NCBI GenBank assembly: GCA_036365455.1
Contig: JAWQUS010000002.1
Coordinates: 620,001 to 684,000 of the forward strand
Reading direction: 5' to 3'
Length of the DNA stretch: 64,000 nt
DNA from: Macrosoma leucophasiata
Taxonomy: Eukaryota > Arthropoda > Insecta > Lepidoptera > Hedylidae
This document shows, piece by piece, positions 11,201 through 19,444 of the stretch (position 1 is the first letter of the stretch; each line of letters opens with the position of its first letter). Under the pieces are notes generated by a model. The model saw nothing but the letters and a program-made list of their open reading frames with translations. It did not search any database and was not told the origin of the DNA. Position numbers and translations under genes: made by a program.

Positions 11201-14200
11201 TATTTTTTGGATTCACGTTAATTTATTTACCTATAGAACGTAACTTAACACCTGTTATCCCTGAAGTAGTATGCAGAGGTAAATGCATGCATTCAAGCAT
11301 ACGTGCTTGTAGTTAACATCCCCGGGCACATTACCAAAGTCTTGGGACTATAGAATATCGGACGTGTATAGATGTTTGGCCGCCATTGTTCAGTTTACTG
11401 ACAGCACTAGTGGAAGAATTCTCAAATAATAATCACTACAAGTGTTAAATGACACTATATTTTGTAGAAATTAAACTTGCGGATTTTCTCGCGTATACAA
11501 CACTCCCAAACTTCTTACTTACGTGTAAAATAAATCCGCAAGTTTAATTTCTACAATGTATGAAGCTCGCGTAAACCTACGAAAGCGGCACTATATTTAT
11601 TTTCTTCAGATTAAAAAATAAATTCGCTTACACTCACACCCCACACTAGATATAAACCTGTGTCGTGGGTGCCGTTGTACACACACAGTACACACAAACA
11701 CCCAGACCCGAAACAAAATATCTGTAAGCCATACAAATATTTGTCCCGGTGCGGGGATCGAACCCGCGACTCTTCGATTCAAACGGTCGTCTCACACCGC
11801 TAGACGATCGGGTCGTCAAAGATTATCTTCATAAACTAGTCGGCTAATTTCCCTAAACAAAGATAAAACATCTTTGTCTAAAGTCTAAACCGAGACCAAA
11901 ACAAAAGTTTAACCCTTTTTTCACCAAAAATAAAAATGAACAGTCACCACACCACAAACATAGATAATGGAAGAGGTTATGCATAGTGTTTATCTTAAGG
12001 AATTATTATTACGCTGGCCGATTCTATCTCATATCGGGAGAAGCAAAAAATGGACTCACGATAAAAGGGACTGACGAGTGACAGCTAACATTTCAATGAG
12101 CATAGATAAGTAAAGTCAATAAATGGACACATTGTAATTTGGCACGAATATACATGTTAGCTATGCTGAAAAAATAGTGCAATCAAATCTTGAAAAAACA
12201 TTTTTAGAGCCACCCGCGTGCTCATCAGCACGTTGCTGATGTTATGAACAGAAGAACAGGAAGATCTGCAGTCTGTAAATATATAGCAGACTAGCTGACC
12301 CGGAAAACATTGCCTGAGAATGAAATAATGTGTCAAAAGGTTTGACAGATACGAACTATTTGTATGGGAAAATGACATTTTTATTGAAGTGTTTTTTACT
12401 AATTCTCTTCAATTTCTTCATATTTTCTTACCTTTTAAACCTTCCCTGGTCTTCCAAAAATCATTCAAAACCAAAATTAGCCAAATCGGTTCAGCCGTTC
12501 TCGAGTTTTAGCGAGACTAACGAACAGCAATATATATATGTTTGCTTAGCGTTTACAATTACTAATCTAACAATTATATCCGGATTGATAAAGTTCGGAT
12601 ATTCGCTAGAGAATGTCGGTGTTCTCTAGTTTTTTTTTTATTCTACGAATATTACGCAAAGCTATTAAAAAACAAAACACCCGAATTGTGATAGAGAAGA
12701 TAGATGGCAGTCGTCAACATCGTGGGATCTTCTACTTTGTAAAATTAAATGCCAGCCGCACCAGTCTGCGAGATCTCGAGATACCATATTCTATTAAAGT
12801 CAATTTTGCGTTAATCCTGAACTCTACGCAAGGCGAACCTATATCGGTGGAGGTAGCTGCATATAATTTATCAAACTGCTGTCAGACAAATGTCACCTCA
12901 GTATGCCCGCGACCACGGAAGCTAAAAAGCGACCGAAACGTCAATTTGATTTTAAAAACCATTTTAGTTTAATACACGCGAGACAAATCCATAAAAATTG
13001 TTTTATTTTTAATGAAAACATATTTCAACCTACGGTCGTCCTTTCCCTCACTCTCAAAAGTAAGGCGATGACCCTTAAATAATCTTAACTATTACTTGTA
13101 TGCACACACCTTATTTATAACGTGATAAACTTCGTGATAGTGCGAATTGTAACCTTAAGATGACTTTATTTTTAGACAGTAAGACATATTTGTATTGTTG
13201 CGTTTACCACCAACAGCAAATATCGCACATAGACCTTATAGGCTAAGATCCCACCGCAGAATCATTTCGTTCATCCAGATATGCTGCAAACCTAATTTTT
13301 ACGCATATTTATTATCTATGTATGTATCTTCACGCAACGTAGGGACCTGGCGTGAAGATACATACATAGATTATAAGTATACGTTAGGGAACTGGGTCGG
13401 CAGAGAGTGTAGAGCGCAAGATATCCCGGTCCTGACAAACCTCTCGTGCCTCGTCTACCTTCATCATTCTCTTCATACATGCACGCCGATTCCTAAGACT
13501 TTTGACCCCACCATCAGACAGAACTCGACCTATTTGGTCATGGTAGGTCAGTCTTGGTCTTCCTGGGCCTCTGTGACCATCCACATTCGCATTGTATTAG
13601 TCATACGCTCATTCCACATTCTTTCTATATGCCCGAACCATCGGAGCATGCCTTTTTTCATTTTTACACCGATACTATCATTCACACACAGCCTCTTTCT
13701 TACATCTTCATTACGAACGCGATCGGTGAGTGATACACCGCAGATCTTGCGCAAAGATCTCATCTCGACCGCGTTAAACTTACTTTCGTGTTCTTTCCTA
13801 CATACCCAGCTCTCGCTTCCATATAAAAGCGTTGGAGTAAGTACAGCATTATGTACGGCTAGTCGAGCCCGCTGGCTGAGATGTTAAGATTCTAGCAGCT
13901 TACCCAACGCTCCATTCACACAATTCCCAGAAAGCAATGCTGGGAATTATAATCTAGAGAATATGTATCCAATAGGTTATACAAAACGTTTGTTTATTAG
14001 TTCGTTTACACATGTAATGAAACCGGTCCGATTCAGTGTATTATGCTGATGTGGGCACGAGGCGATTATAGCATCAGCAAATTCAGCAGACGGCTGTTGT
14101 TTGTTTACCGCGCGTTTGTTGTTTTAAGTGCATTCATACTATCTAACATGATTGTGTATCGAAGTAGTAGTCCAAATCGGCCAAGTGCGAGTGTGATACG

Positions 14201-17200
14201 CGGGCTGAGGTTTCCGTAGAATTCAGAAGCAAATAAAAAAAATTATATAATGTCAAATATAGATATAAGAATGAAAAGTAGATAATATGAAGTAAATTAT
14301 TATTTTCTGTGTTGTTTTAAAAATGTCAGATTGAACAGTTTGGGGATAAAAGAGTTCAGTTTTCGCCAATGATCTTAAACTAAATATGCACTTTAAATTA
14401 GTAAATTATGAAAAATATTTCTAATTTTGGGTGAATCATGTATAATAAGGATTTTTTCGTTTTATTTATTTAAAAAAGGCCTTACAATTCATTCATTTAC
14501 GTACATGGCCGTGTGTTGATTCTAATAAGGCTTCCATTGTTCCCTTTTTGAGGTACAGAACCCAAAAGGTGATAACAAAAAAAAAACGATGTATTAATAT
14601 CTGTATACACGTGTATAGTCTGAAGAGAGCAGTATGGAATGAGCCGACGGCGACGCTATGTCTGCCAGCGACATGTGTCGTTTTACAGACGCAATTAGCT
14701 ATGCACGATTCTTGGTATTCTAACCGCAAGTTTCTCGAACGCTTGATAATGCAAATAATAATTAAGTACAAGTATTGATCAGGCTACAACCGTCCACTGC
14801 TGGACGTAAGACTCTCATTGATTACCTCAACTATTCCGGTCCTAAGCGACCACTGCTGGACGTAAGCCTCTCATTGATTACCTCAACTATTCCGGTCCTA
14901 AGCGACTCGCATTCAACCGACTCTTCTACTTCTTGGGGTTCAGTAGCCAAATGGCAAAAACGGAACCCTTATAGATCTGTCTGTCCGTCCGTCTGTATGT
15001 TACAACTACATTACTCCGAAACCATTAAGACTATACCTACAGGGTTAATTAAAATTAGCGCATCACCTCTCACCACCGCAGGCAGCCTCTCCACATCAAT
15101 CACAACAGCATTTGTTCTCTCTACGTGAGACTCGGTAGGTAGATGTATTACGTGAACCGCTTTATAATTTTTATACAAAAACTAGCTGACCCGGTAAACT
15201 TCGTATTGCCTCAGAATGAAATAATGTGTCAAGGGTTTGATACATACCTACGGACTATTTGTACAAATGATAATAAAATTTAAATAAAAAATAAATGAAA
15301 ATCAATTCCTTCATATTTTCTTACCTTTTAAACCTTCCCTAGACCTCCACGAACATTCCAAGACCAAGATAAGATAAATTCGTTCAGCCGTTCTCGAGTT
15401 TTTGCGAGACTAACGAACAGCAATTGATTTTATATAGGTATATAGATTAAAATAAATATAAAATACGAGTACTTAGAACTGATAATATTTTTTTTGTTTC
15501 AGTTCCAAGTATGTATGGGTATCTTTAGATCGATATTTATAAATTCATTTATTTGCAGTAAATAGGGTATACAATGATAGAAAACACAAATAGTCATAAT
15601 CCTATTTAGCCATATGAATAGCATTTGAAAATGACATCGAGGTTACTAAAACACAAAGTCAATCGTTTGAGAGATAGACAGTAGACACACTTCCAAAGTG
15701 GTAAAATGAGCTCCCCCCGTCTAACTTTAACAATAAGACACTAAAGAAAAGACAAGAAAAATAAAAAAAAACAACGTATGCTGTAGTTCTTTATTAAAAT
15801 TTTCAACGAAATTTAATTTGAACGAGAAGTTTTGATCCTAATAAGGCTTCCGTTTTCCCGTTCTGAAGTTCCGTACTCGCCCTAAAATCTATTTCTCTAT
15901 TTCCTACAAATAACTATTTCGTGTAATATAGTTTAGTGTATTTAAACGTATTCAAAATTTTGTTGTCTTCGTTATGTAATTTTTTGCATTATAACTGTAT
16001 TGGCCAATGAACTCTTCATTTCTTACCACAACTATTAGAATTACAAAAGATGTAAGTTTTCCTAAATAAGAAAAAAATAGTAGCGCCTCCTTTATCTTTC
16101 CAATCTATTTCTAAGTCTCACCCGACCGGCCACAGCGGTCTTCAAGTCTACGTGCACTGACCCTTGCAAAACTACCTGAGACCTGTTGCCAAGTGCACGC
16201 TGCGTGTCGTTTTGCTCCATTTTATCGGGGTCGCGGTTCGGTGTCTGCTTTGCAGCTCTTTGTCTCTATAATAGATAACTCGTCTCTTACCAAGATTTGT
16301 TTAATCTCTCAAGACACGAGAAACCGCCGTCTGTTTATAAAGAATTGCAATCATTTGTCATATTTTTCTCGTAATATGCACCGCCCCTAAACGCATATGT
16401 CTTTCGGCGTTGTGGCTGGCCACACAACCGAATATCGGACCCGCAGGACTCTCTAATAGTAATTCAATAGGTATCCTGTATTATAATCAATATACTATAA
16501 TTTTTATCAAAAATATCATCATACTCAATTTGTTCCATTTCACCATGCAGAAAAAAGTAAAAAATTGACCGTCGTAATCATATTCATATCGTTTCCTGAA
16601 TCGTTTAAAGGGGAAAACATGGCAACTTCATTTTAAAAATCAAATATTCCTCGCACTTACAAACACGCAGAGCACGGCATACATATCATGACAGTTTGGC
16701 TATGCTTTACAAGTTATTTATCGGCTTATATGAGTAATATATATAAACTACGTTATTATAATCATGTATTCTAGTTTTTCAAAAACTGTCAAATATGAGG
16801 AAATCGTGTATGAATATTAATTTCCATTTTAATTTGGCACACGTTTAATGTGTTTTTATCTTGTTGAATTTTTACAATAACACAATACAAGTGCCTAGTA
16901 AACTGATTGATAGACTGGTGATAGAGTCCCAGTGAAGGGACTCGAGGGTGTAGGCCGCCTTACCTAATCTATCTGCCGCAGAATGGTAGTGTTCAGCACC
17001 ATTGAGTTCCAGTTACATGGTTATGTATGGAACCTACGTATGGTAATAACTGTCACAGAGACATAACAACTAAGGTCTCAGGGGTGGCAACGCATCTGCG
17101 TTTTGACCTCTGGTGTAAACATTTAGAGGCAGTCACCACATATAATCCATATAAACTGCATCCTTGTTTGCTACCGTCGTTACATAAAAAAAACTATTCA

Positions 17201-19431
17201 AAAGATTTACCGAAAACCGGCCAGGTACGAGTCGGACCCGCGTGGTGGGTTGTAAGGGTTTACTGCAATTTGTATATATAAAAAACTATATTCAGATATT
17301 TGCCAAAATACTGCTCTAAGAGATAATAGAGTAAAAATCTTTTTATTTTTTTATGTCTGAAGGTTGACAGACTAGCAAACGGGCCACCTGATGGAAAGTG
17401 GTCACCGTCGCCTATGAGCATTTGCAACACCGGGGGAGTTGCCAACGCGCTGCCAGCCCTGAAGGACTCTTGCTTATCTCAGGTTCTATTGGGTTTTTTC
17501 CATTTTACTGCAAGATGCACAGTAGGTACCTCAGAATTTGGAAATGTGCCCAGAGATGTCAACAGGCTCGCTACCTGTTGCGAGTACATGAGTAAAAACG
17601 TATCCGGCGGATCGTGGGTCGTGAACATCTGCCTACCCCTTCGAGGATAACAAGCGTAAAGTTGCGTTGTGATAACGCAGTATGGTTTTTGTTGCAGTCA
17701 TAGTAATGCATTCTTTAGCATTAACTTGTTGAAATGTTTCACGGCTATTTATAAGCCATAGAAACTATATACGTGACGGAATCATCTTGATTAAAAAAAT
17801 TGTGTTTGTAATAATACAAAGACCAAAACGCTCGCACGCGCTTAGGCGTAAACGGAATATATTAGTAGGTTTTCTCTTTTTTTTTCGACTGCCTGACTGA
17901 ATGCTTCTTTTATTATATTTTTTATATTGTTCTCAGTATATAAAACTAGCGGTAGTGGCATGAACTTCGTACCGCTGTTGTTAATTAATAATTGTGTTGT
18001 ATTTTGTTATTAAGGTGTTGATAGTAGGTCCGCTATCTCAGGCAGAGATAAATCCAACAAGTTTAAATTCACAATCTTTCCATCTTATTCATTTTCCATA
18101 TTATATTTTTAATAACACTATTTCACAATTTTGTTTGATACATTCGTTATATAGATTTAGACACTATATACAATCTCTCACACATTTCTTTGAACCAATA
18201 GCAATAATAATTATTAAGTATTATAAAATATTATTTTTTAATGCTTTGTAAAAGGTAGATAGTTAATAGGTACACGATCGTACACGTAACTAATAATTTC
18301 TTCTTTTTTATTTTTCATAATTTACTCATCATCATAATTTGCTACATATATATATACCTAATCGCCGAAACTTGTATGATTAAAATCAAAATAAATAACG
18401 AAATCATTGCAAAAAAAATTACACTATCCCGTTACCGCAGCAGACTTTGATTTTTAGAAATACCACGAAACCCACGAAATCGCTTATTCGTCCGTCCTAA
18501 GAATTTTTAAAAACCACCAAAATGTAATTATAAAATCCTTGTAAATATCCCGTATATCATCCGCAACATGGTGTTGTGAGAAGCCGGCACTCACCATGCA
18601 GGATGGCGGCGAGCACGCGTGCGGAGGCTGCGCCCGCCATCTCGACGTCCGCACACTGACTGTTGCCGCCCGCCGCCTCGCGCACCGCCTATATACTATA
18701 GTGACGTCCGGCGCGTTTTTCCACGGGGTTGCACGTGCCGGGAAAGCCGGAAAAATCCCGATATTACACGATCTATTTCACTTTGTTATTCGGAAAATAC
18801 TGGTTGATTTTTTCACCAAATTACGAGCGGTTTAACTTTATGAAAAGTCCGAATCATCAAATACAGGTCCTATATTTCATCCTCTACACGCCCTGATATA
18901 GTCAAGTGGTAAGCCGGCACTCACCCTGCAGGATGGCGGCAAGCACGCTAGCGGTGATGGCTCCCGCCATGTCGACGCCCGCGCACTCACTGTAGCTGCC
19001 TGCAGCTTCTCGCGCCGCCTATATACTGCACTGACATCCCGCGCGTTTTACCACGGGGTTGCACGTGCCGGGAAAGCCGACAAACTCGCGATTTATTTCA
19101 GTTTATTATCCCGTAAGTATTGCTTGATTTTTTTCCCAAATTGTAAACGATACAGCTTTTTGAAAAGTTTGAACATAATAAAAGTCTGTAAAATTTAATA
19201 AAGACATTCTTATCAGTAGTACCTCTTGTCGTAGCATAATTTTTTCTACTTTCAAGACGTTCTAAAATCCCTTCGTCAACAAAAGACCTATGGAGGCTTC
19301 TCTAAGGTTTGAAATCACTAAAAACGGAGCACAAAATCCACCCGCAGCATACCCTGAGATGGTCAAGGGAAAAGCCGGCACTCACCGTGCAGGATCGCGA
19401 CGAGCACGCTAGCAGTGGTAGCGCCCGCCAT
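2124..19431 (-). CDS. Secreted carboxylesterase, six coding exons
   Basis: Joining 18640-18595 (or 18970-18925, or 19431-19386), 9191-9028, 8509-8166, 5643-5431, 4114-3314 and 2289-2124 gives about 577 residues, a normal length for an insect carboxylesterase (type-B, alpha/beta hydrolase). All junctions are GT-AG and every phase fits. Visible motifs are a signal peptide, oxyanion hole HGGG (153-156), nucleophile elbow GQSAG with Ser235, GFTNKE with Glu365, and GSSHVEDM with His479, a complete triad. It should hydrolyse ester substrates outside the cell. The elbow GQSAG is shared with juvenile hormone esterases, but the DQ motif of those enzymes is replaced by DM (LRDMVTLL). A semiochemical, dietary or hormone substrate cannot be chosen from sequence. 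The introns are full of repeats and of decayed copies of the gene's own exons. The fold and catalytic assignment are secure; assignment of the first exon is good but inferred. Confidence 0.88.
2397..2530 (+). repeat. Dispersed repeat R6
   Basis: Contains the block GCGACCGAAACGTCGGG followed by a stretch ending in GCAAGTTTAATTTCTACAAT and GAAGCTCGCG. The same blocks recur at 11464-11590, 12895-12995 and 19745-19870. It may be an end of a Penelope-like or LINE element; the class is not established. Confidence 0.5.
2535..2740 (-). mobile_element. RTE-type LINE tail fragment, decayed
   Basis: The block GATGTCCACTGCTAGACC followed by a CTCGCCATAAGGGG-like stretch matches the start of the RTE-type tails at 32150 and 46330. 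The second half (2630-2735) has a diverged relative at 36970-37090. No usable frame remains. Confidence 0.4.
2836..3087 (+). mobile_element. Helitron-like non-autonomous element
   Basis: Ends in CTAG (3084-3087) followed by T, as Helitrons do. A degenerate short hairpin (GCAA...TTGC) lies just before it. It shares the internal CTGTTCRTTAGTCTCGCT and ACTCGAGAACGGCT blocks with the copies at 6418, 12291 and 15182. It lies in the esterase intron between exons 5 and 6. Confidence 0.6.
3314..4114 (-). CDS. Carboxylesterase exon 5 (Glu and His of the triad)
   Basis: An 801-bp exon opened by acceptor ATTACAG (to 4115) and closed by donor GTAAGT (from 3313). It begins VILMSGTAQQ after the Lys codon split with exon 4. 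It carries GFTNKECESF (Glu365) and NGSSHVEDMSYV (His479), and ends NFMRC plus a split Gly codon. It is fully open, with no sign of decay. It is the largest exon and makes up the C-terminal half of the hydrolase domain. Confidence 0.92.
4464..4550 (-). pseudogene. Relic of esterase exon 4, copy a
   Basis: The reverse strand reads LALSSTAEGLFN in the same frame and with the same donor (GTGAGT at 4463-4458) as the end of the real exon 4 (LALSPVAEGLFN at 5431). The Gln of the GQSAG elbow is a TAG stop, the catalytic Ser is Cys, and a second TAG replaces a Leu. No acceptor is seen. It is a dead tandem copy of the 3' part of the exon plus some intron. Confidence 0.75.
4604..4712 (-). pseudogene. 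Relic of esterase exon 4, copy b
   Basis: The reverse strand reads FGRNTDDVML against FGGNPDDITL of the real exon. It then loses one base before the elbow, so the frame shifts. The donor is GTAGGT (4603-4598). Its 5' part is interrupted by the TIR element at 4718-5232. It starts 140 bp after copy a. Confidence 0.72.
4718..5232. mobile_element. pogo-like MITE with CAGTAGAAGCTC termini
   Basis: The termini CAGTAGAAGCTCTTTATTC and, on the other strand, CAATAGAAGCTCTTTATTCG form imperfect inverted repeats, flanked by TA on both sides (4716-4717 and 5233-5234). TA target duplication and CAGTAGA-type ends suit pogo/Tc1-mariner MITEs. It is 515 bp with no transposase. It sits inside the array of exon relics. 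Confidence 0.7.
5282..5388 (-). pseudogene. Relic of esterase exon 4, copy c
   Basis: The reverse strand reads HDDQTLGEHSVGTITA then a stop, then LLAPSSTDERLIN, matching PDDITLGGQSAGAVAAHLLALSPVAEGLFN of exon 4. The donor is lost (GT is AT at 5281-5280). The elbow is EHSVG. It directly precedes the real exon in coordinates (149 bp spacing). Confidence 0.75.
5431..5643 (-). CDS. Carboxylesterase exon 4 (catalytic serine)
   Basis: Acceptor AATTTCAG (to 5644) and donor GTGAGT (5430-5425). It begins LNVFGFLSLN after the split Arg codon and holds LRDMVTLLCWV, FGGNPDDITL and GGQSAGAVAAHLL, with the nucleophile Ser235. It ends GLFN plus a split Lys codon. This is the only intact member of a four-copy tandem array of this exon's 3' part. 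Confidence 0.92.
5821..6060 (+). repeat. R1 repeat, diverged
   Basis: Starts TGGTAGACCTCCAGTG and continues through GTAACGCATCTGCATT to an A-rich end after TGTGAACTG, the order of blocks in family R1. It is internally shortened. R1 is about 280 bp, begins CTGGTGGTAGAGCTCCAGTG and ends near CATTACATAAAAAA, which suggests retroposition, but no pol III boxes were recognised. Confidence 0.55.
6418..6673 (-). mobile_element. Helitron-like non-autonomous element
   Basis: Read on the minus strand it begins TCTATATATATA (from 6673) and ends GCCGGGTCAGCTAG (to 6418), followed by T. A GGCAA/TTGCC hairpin lies about 10 bases before the CTAG. TC start, hairpin, CTRR end and insertion between A and T are the Helitron hallmarks. 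No Rep/helicase is present. Confidence 0.72.
6674..6845 (+). repeat. R1 repeat, 3' part
   Basis: Shares the GCCCCGTAATAACTATCACA and TCAGGGGTGCC blocks, and the A-rich end, with the R1 copy at 26265-26545. The 5' third is missing. Confidence 0.6.
7012..7305. repeat. Two R1 copies head to head (foldback)
   Basis: A plus-oriented R1 5' part (CTGGTGGTAAAGTCCCAGTG, 7012 on) is followed from about 7208 by a minus-oriented R1 5' part ending in CTCTATCACCAG. The unit is flanked by R1 start sequences in opposite orientation and can fold back. It lies in the intron between exons 3 and 4. Confidence 0.6.
8166..8509 (-). CDS. Carboxylesterase exon 3 (oxyanion hole)
   Basis: Acceptor ATTCCAG (to 8510) and donor GTGAGG (from 8165). 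It reads ELQPAEPWDGYLNA at the start, and LPILVFIHGGGFAFGSGD in the middle holds the HGGG oxyanion-hole loop (153-156). It ends VIVITFNY plus a split Arg codon. The open frame extends further upstream, but that part is intron by the splice signal. 114 full codons, no defects. Confidence 0.92.
8641..8692 (-). pseudogene. Relic of esterase exon 2, fragment
   Basis: The reverse strand reads WHFDNTFV where real exon 2 reads RHYDNTSV, with the core CGACAACACTT shared at the base level. The match ends after about 50 bases. It is short, so chance similarity is not fully excluded. Confidence 0.45.
8881..8945 (-). pseudogene. Relic of esterase exon 2 with donor
   Basis: The reverse strand reads RGVLYAKQVLEDLRFK followed by GTACGA, against RGVPYAKQPLGELRFK followed by GTAGAC at the real exon end (9028). 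Just upstream the Tyr of VYASF is a TAG stop. Exon end and donor are aligned exactly, so this is a duplicated, dead exon end. Confidence 0.75.
8961..8990 (-). pseudogene. Relic of esterase exon 2, last 25 bases
   Basis: The reverse strand reads GAGAGGACTTCACTTTCAGG then GTAGACTG, resembling the last bases and the donor of the real exon 2 (GAGAGCTCAGATTCAAG then GTAGACTG). It lies between the real exon and the relic at 8881. Confidence 0.45.
9028..9191 (-). CDS. Carboxylesterase exon 2 (mature N terminus)
   Basis: Acceptor TTGTTTCCAG (to 9192) and donor GTAGAC (from 9027). It encodes ALVSGQTGTPCDVRAR and, at its end, SVYASFRGVPYAKQPLGELRFK, a conserved N-terminal esterase block. The first two bases complete a Val codon with the G left by each signal-peptide exon upstream. 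Without that splice, an ATG at 9213 or 9228 would give MILLLFPVALVSG, also a plausible signal peptide; the tandem upstream exons are preferred because phase and hydrophobic core both fit. Confidence 0.85.
9534..9674. mobile_element. Palindromic MITE (GGGTTGCACCA family)
   Basis: CCTGGGTTGCACCA at the left and its inverse TGGTGCAACCCACG at the right begin arms of about 45 bases that pair through GTAATTGTAACATTTC. A shorter relative lies at 59604-59715. No coding capacity. Confidence 0.65.
9675..10355. other. Intron, no gene; GTAGCGG minisatellite inside
   Basis: Part of the first intron of the esterase gene. AT-rich, except that 10178-10236 holds several imperfect copies of a 12-15 base unit built on CCCGTAGCGG/CTCGTAGAC. 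Nothing else recognised. Confidence 0.5.
10356..10725. mobile_element. tRNA-like SINE fragments
   Basis: 10360-10410 (plus) has an A-box-like TGGCTTAGTGGTACG and a B-box-like GGTTGGATAG. 10620-10725 (minus) has GCAGGGATCGAACCTGC, an inverted B box with arms. Both are decayed SINE heads without a tRNA fold. Confidence 0.4.
10940..10970 (+). mobile_element. Helitron-like 3' end fragment
   Basis: GCCGGGTCAGCTAG ending at 10970 and followed by T is the 3' end of the Helitron-like family. The rest is missing or unrecognisable. Confidence 0.4.
11240..11345 (-). mobile_element. SINE S1, 3' part
   Basis: Matches the CGTAACTTCACGCCTGTTAT-like end and the GCAGAGGTAAATGCATGCAT block of family S1. The tRNA head is missing. 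Confidence 0.5.
11464..11590. repeat. R6 repeat as inverted pair
   Basis: 11464-11486 and 11532-11554 are a perfect 23-bp inverted repeat (TTAAACTTGCGGATTT and inverse) with a 45-base spacer. The right side continues into the R6 sequence of 2485-2530; the left side is the same family in the opposite direction. Confidence 0.65.
11600..11820 (-). mobile_element. tRNA-derived SINE, family S2
   Basis: On the minus strand a tRNA-like head (TCGTCTAGCGGTGTGAGACG, then B box GGTTCGATCCC) is followed by a body with GTGTGTACTGTGTGTGTACA and GTGGGGTGTGAGTGTAAGCG. The acceptor stem of a real tRNA does not form, so a SINE is preferred. Confidence 0.6.
12291..12540 (-). mobile_element. Helitron-like non-autonomous element
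   Basis: On the minus strand the element ends GGGTCAGCTAG at 12291 followed by T. It contains the AACCGATTTGGCTAATTTTG and CTCGAGAACGGCTGAACC blocks shared with the copies at 6418 and 15182. The terminal hairpin is partly decayed. Confidence 0.65.
12895..12995 (+). repeat. R6 repeat fragment
   Basis: Block GCGACCGAAACGTC followed by TTTAGTTTAATACACGCGAG, like the copies at 2397 and 19745. A 119-codon open frame runs into it from 12613; its tail is made of this repeat, so it is not taken as a gene. Confidence 0.45.
13384..13890 (-). pseudogene. LINE reverse-transcriptase C-terminal tail, broken
   Basis: Two overlapping minus frames read SLRKICGVSLTDRVRNEDVR, GMLRWFGHIERM and then, in another frame, GHRGPGRPRLTYHDQIG and NRRACMKRMMKVDEAREVCQ. 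These are characteristic of the C-terminal region of LINE polyproteins common in Lepidoptera. At least one frameshift lies near 13560. A related scrap is at 55440-55530. Confidence 0.75.
13891..14795. other. No gene seen; R5-like scrap at 14175-14225
   Basis: AT-rich intron sequence. 14175-14225 (CGGCCAAGTGCGAGTGTGAT) is a piece of family R5. The open frames at 14493-14778 on both strands look random. Confidence 0.45.
14796..14907 (+). repeat. Tandem duplication, two 56-bp units
   Basis: CCACTGCTGGACGTAAGACT to CCGGTCCTAAGCGA occurs twice in succession with almost no difference, so the duplication is recent. Confidence 0.8.
14925..15130. repeat. R5 repeat, part
   Basis: Contains AACGGAACCCTTATAGATCT followed by CTGTCCGTCCGTCTGTATGT and ATTACTCCGAAACC, the order seen on the opposite strand in R5 at 49150-49795. 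Confidence 0.5.
15182..15446 (-). mobile_element. Helitron-like non-autonomous element
   Basis: On the minus strand it starts TCTATATACCTATATAAAAT (from 15446) and ends ACCGGGTCAGCTAG (15182), followed by T. A is found before the TC. The terminal hairpin has one mismatch (GGCAA/TTACC). Full length for this short family. Confidence 0.72.
15447..16911. other. No gene seen
   Basis: Intron or intergenic AT-rich DNA. 16110-16260 is GC-richer but shows no recognisable frame on either strand. Confidence 0.45.
16912..17190 (+). repeat. R1 repeat, near full length
   Basis: Starts CTGGTGATAGAGTCCCAGTG, passes GGTAGTGTTCAGCACCATTG and CGCATCTGCGTTTTGACCTC, and ends in TTACATAAAAAAA. Confidence 0.75.
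17372..17655 (+). mobile_element. SINE S1, 5'-diverged copy
   Basis: Contains GGTTCTATTGGG, the GGAAATGTGCCCAGAGATGT block and CTACCTGTTGCGAGTACATG, equivalent to the S1 body at 58086-58322. The tRNA head is not recognisable. Confidence 0.5.
17656..18574. other. No gene seen
   Basis: AT-rich sequence directly downstream (minus strand) of the three signal-peptide exons. It would be the start of the long first intron of the esterase gene. Confidence 0.45.
18595..18640 (-). CDS. Carboxylesterase alternative first exon, unit 1
   Basis: ATG at 18640-18638, then MAGAASARVLAAILH and one base before donor GTGAGT (18594-18589). The leftover G plus TG at 9191 makes Val, giving ...AAILHVALVSGQ, a convincing signal peptide. 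Unit 1 is nearest to exon 2. It lies in the most GC-rich and, by eye, best preserved promoter context. Confidence 0.7.
18655..18740 (-). promoter_or_regulatory. TATA promoter of first-exon unit 1
   Basis: TATATAGG at 18695-18688 lies about 33 bases before an ACAGTCAGT initiator-like site (18662-18655). An E-box CACGTG (18732-18737) lies about 40 bases upstream of the TATA. The same arrangement recurs in units 2 and 3. Sequence evidence only. Confidence 0.65.
18925..18970 (-). CDS. Carboxylesterase alternative first exon, unit 2
   Basis: ATG at 18970-18968 encodes MAGAITASVLAAILQ, plus one base before donor GTGAGT (18924-18919). Phase and length (46 coding bases) are identical to units 1 and 3. 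It would splice to exon 2 at 9191. Confidence 0.68.
18985..19070 (-). promoter_or_regulatory. TATA promoter of first-exon unit 2
   Basis: TATATAGG at 19025-19018, an ACAGTGAGT initiator-like site about 33 bases downstream and E-box CACGTG at 19062-19067. The layout matches unit 1. Confidence 0.62.
19386..19431 (-). CDS. Carboxylesterase alternative first exon, unit 3
   Basis: ATG at 19431-19429 encodes MAGATTASVLVAILH, plus one base before donor GTGAGT (19385-19380). It is the copy farthest upstream. Residue changes among the three units keep the hydrophobic core, which suggests selection or recent duplication. Confidence 0.68.
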
Positions 19432-19444
19432 GTCAACGTCCGCA

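Noticed and set aside
11745..11815. Possible tRNA gene on the minus strand
   Set aside because: Box A and box B are present, but the acceptor stem does not pair and a SINE body follows. Read as SINE S2.
12895..12960. Hammerhead ribozyme in R6 (GACCGAAACGTC)
   Set aside because: The CGAAAC part is present, but no CUGAUGA core was found at the right distance in any R6 copy.
12613..12972. 119-codon open frame
   Set aside because: No recognisable domain and its end lies in repeat R6.
13195..13887. 230-codon plus-strand frame
   Set aside because: Antisense to the LINE C-terminal fragment at 13384-13890, whose motifs are on the minus strand.
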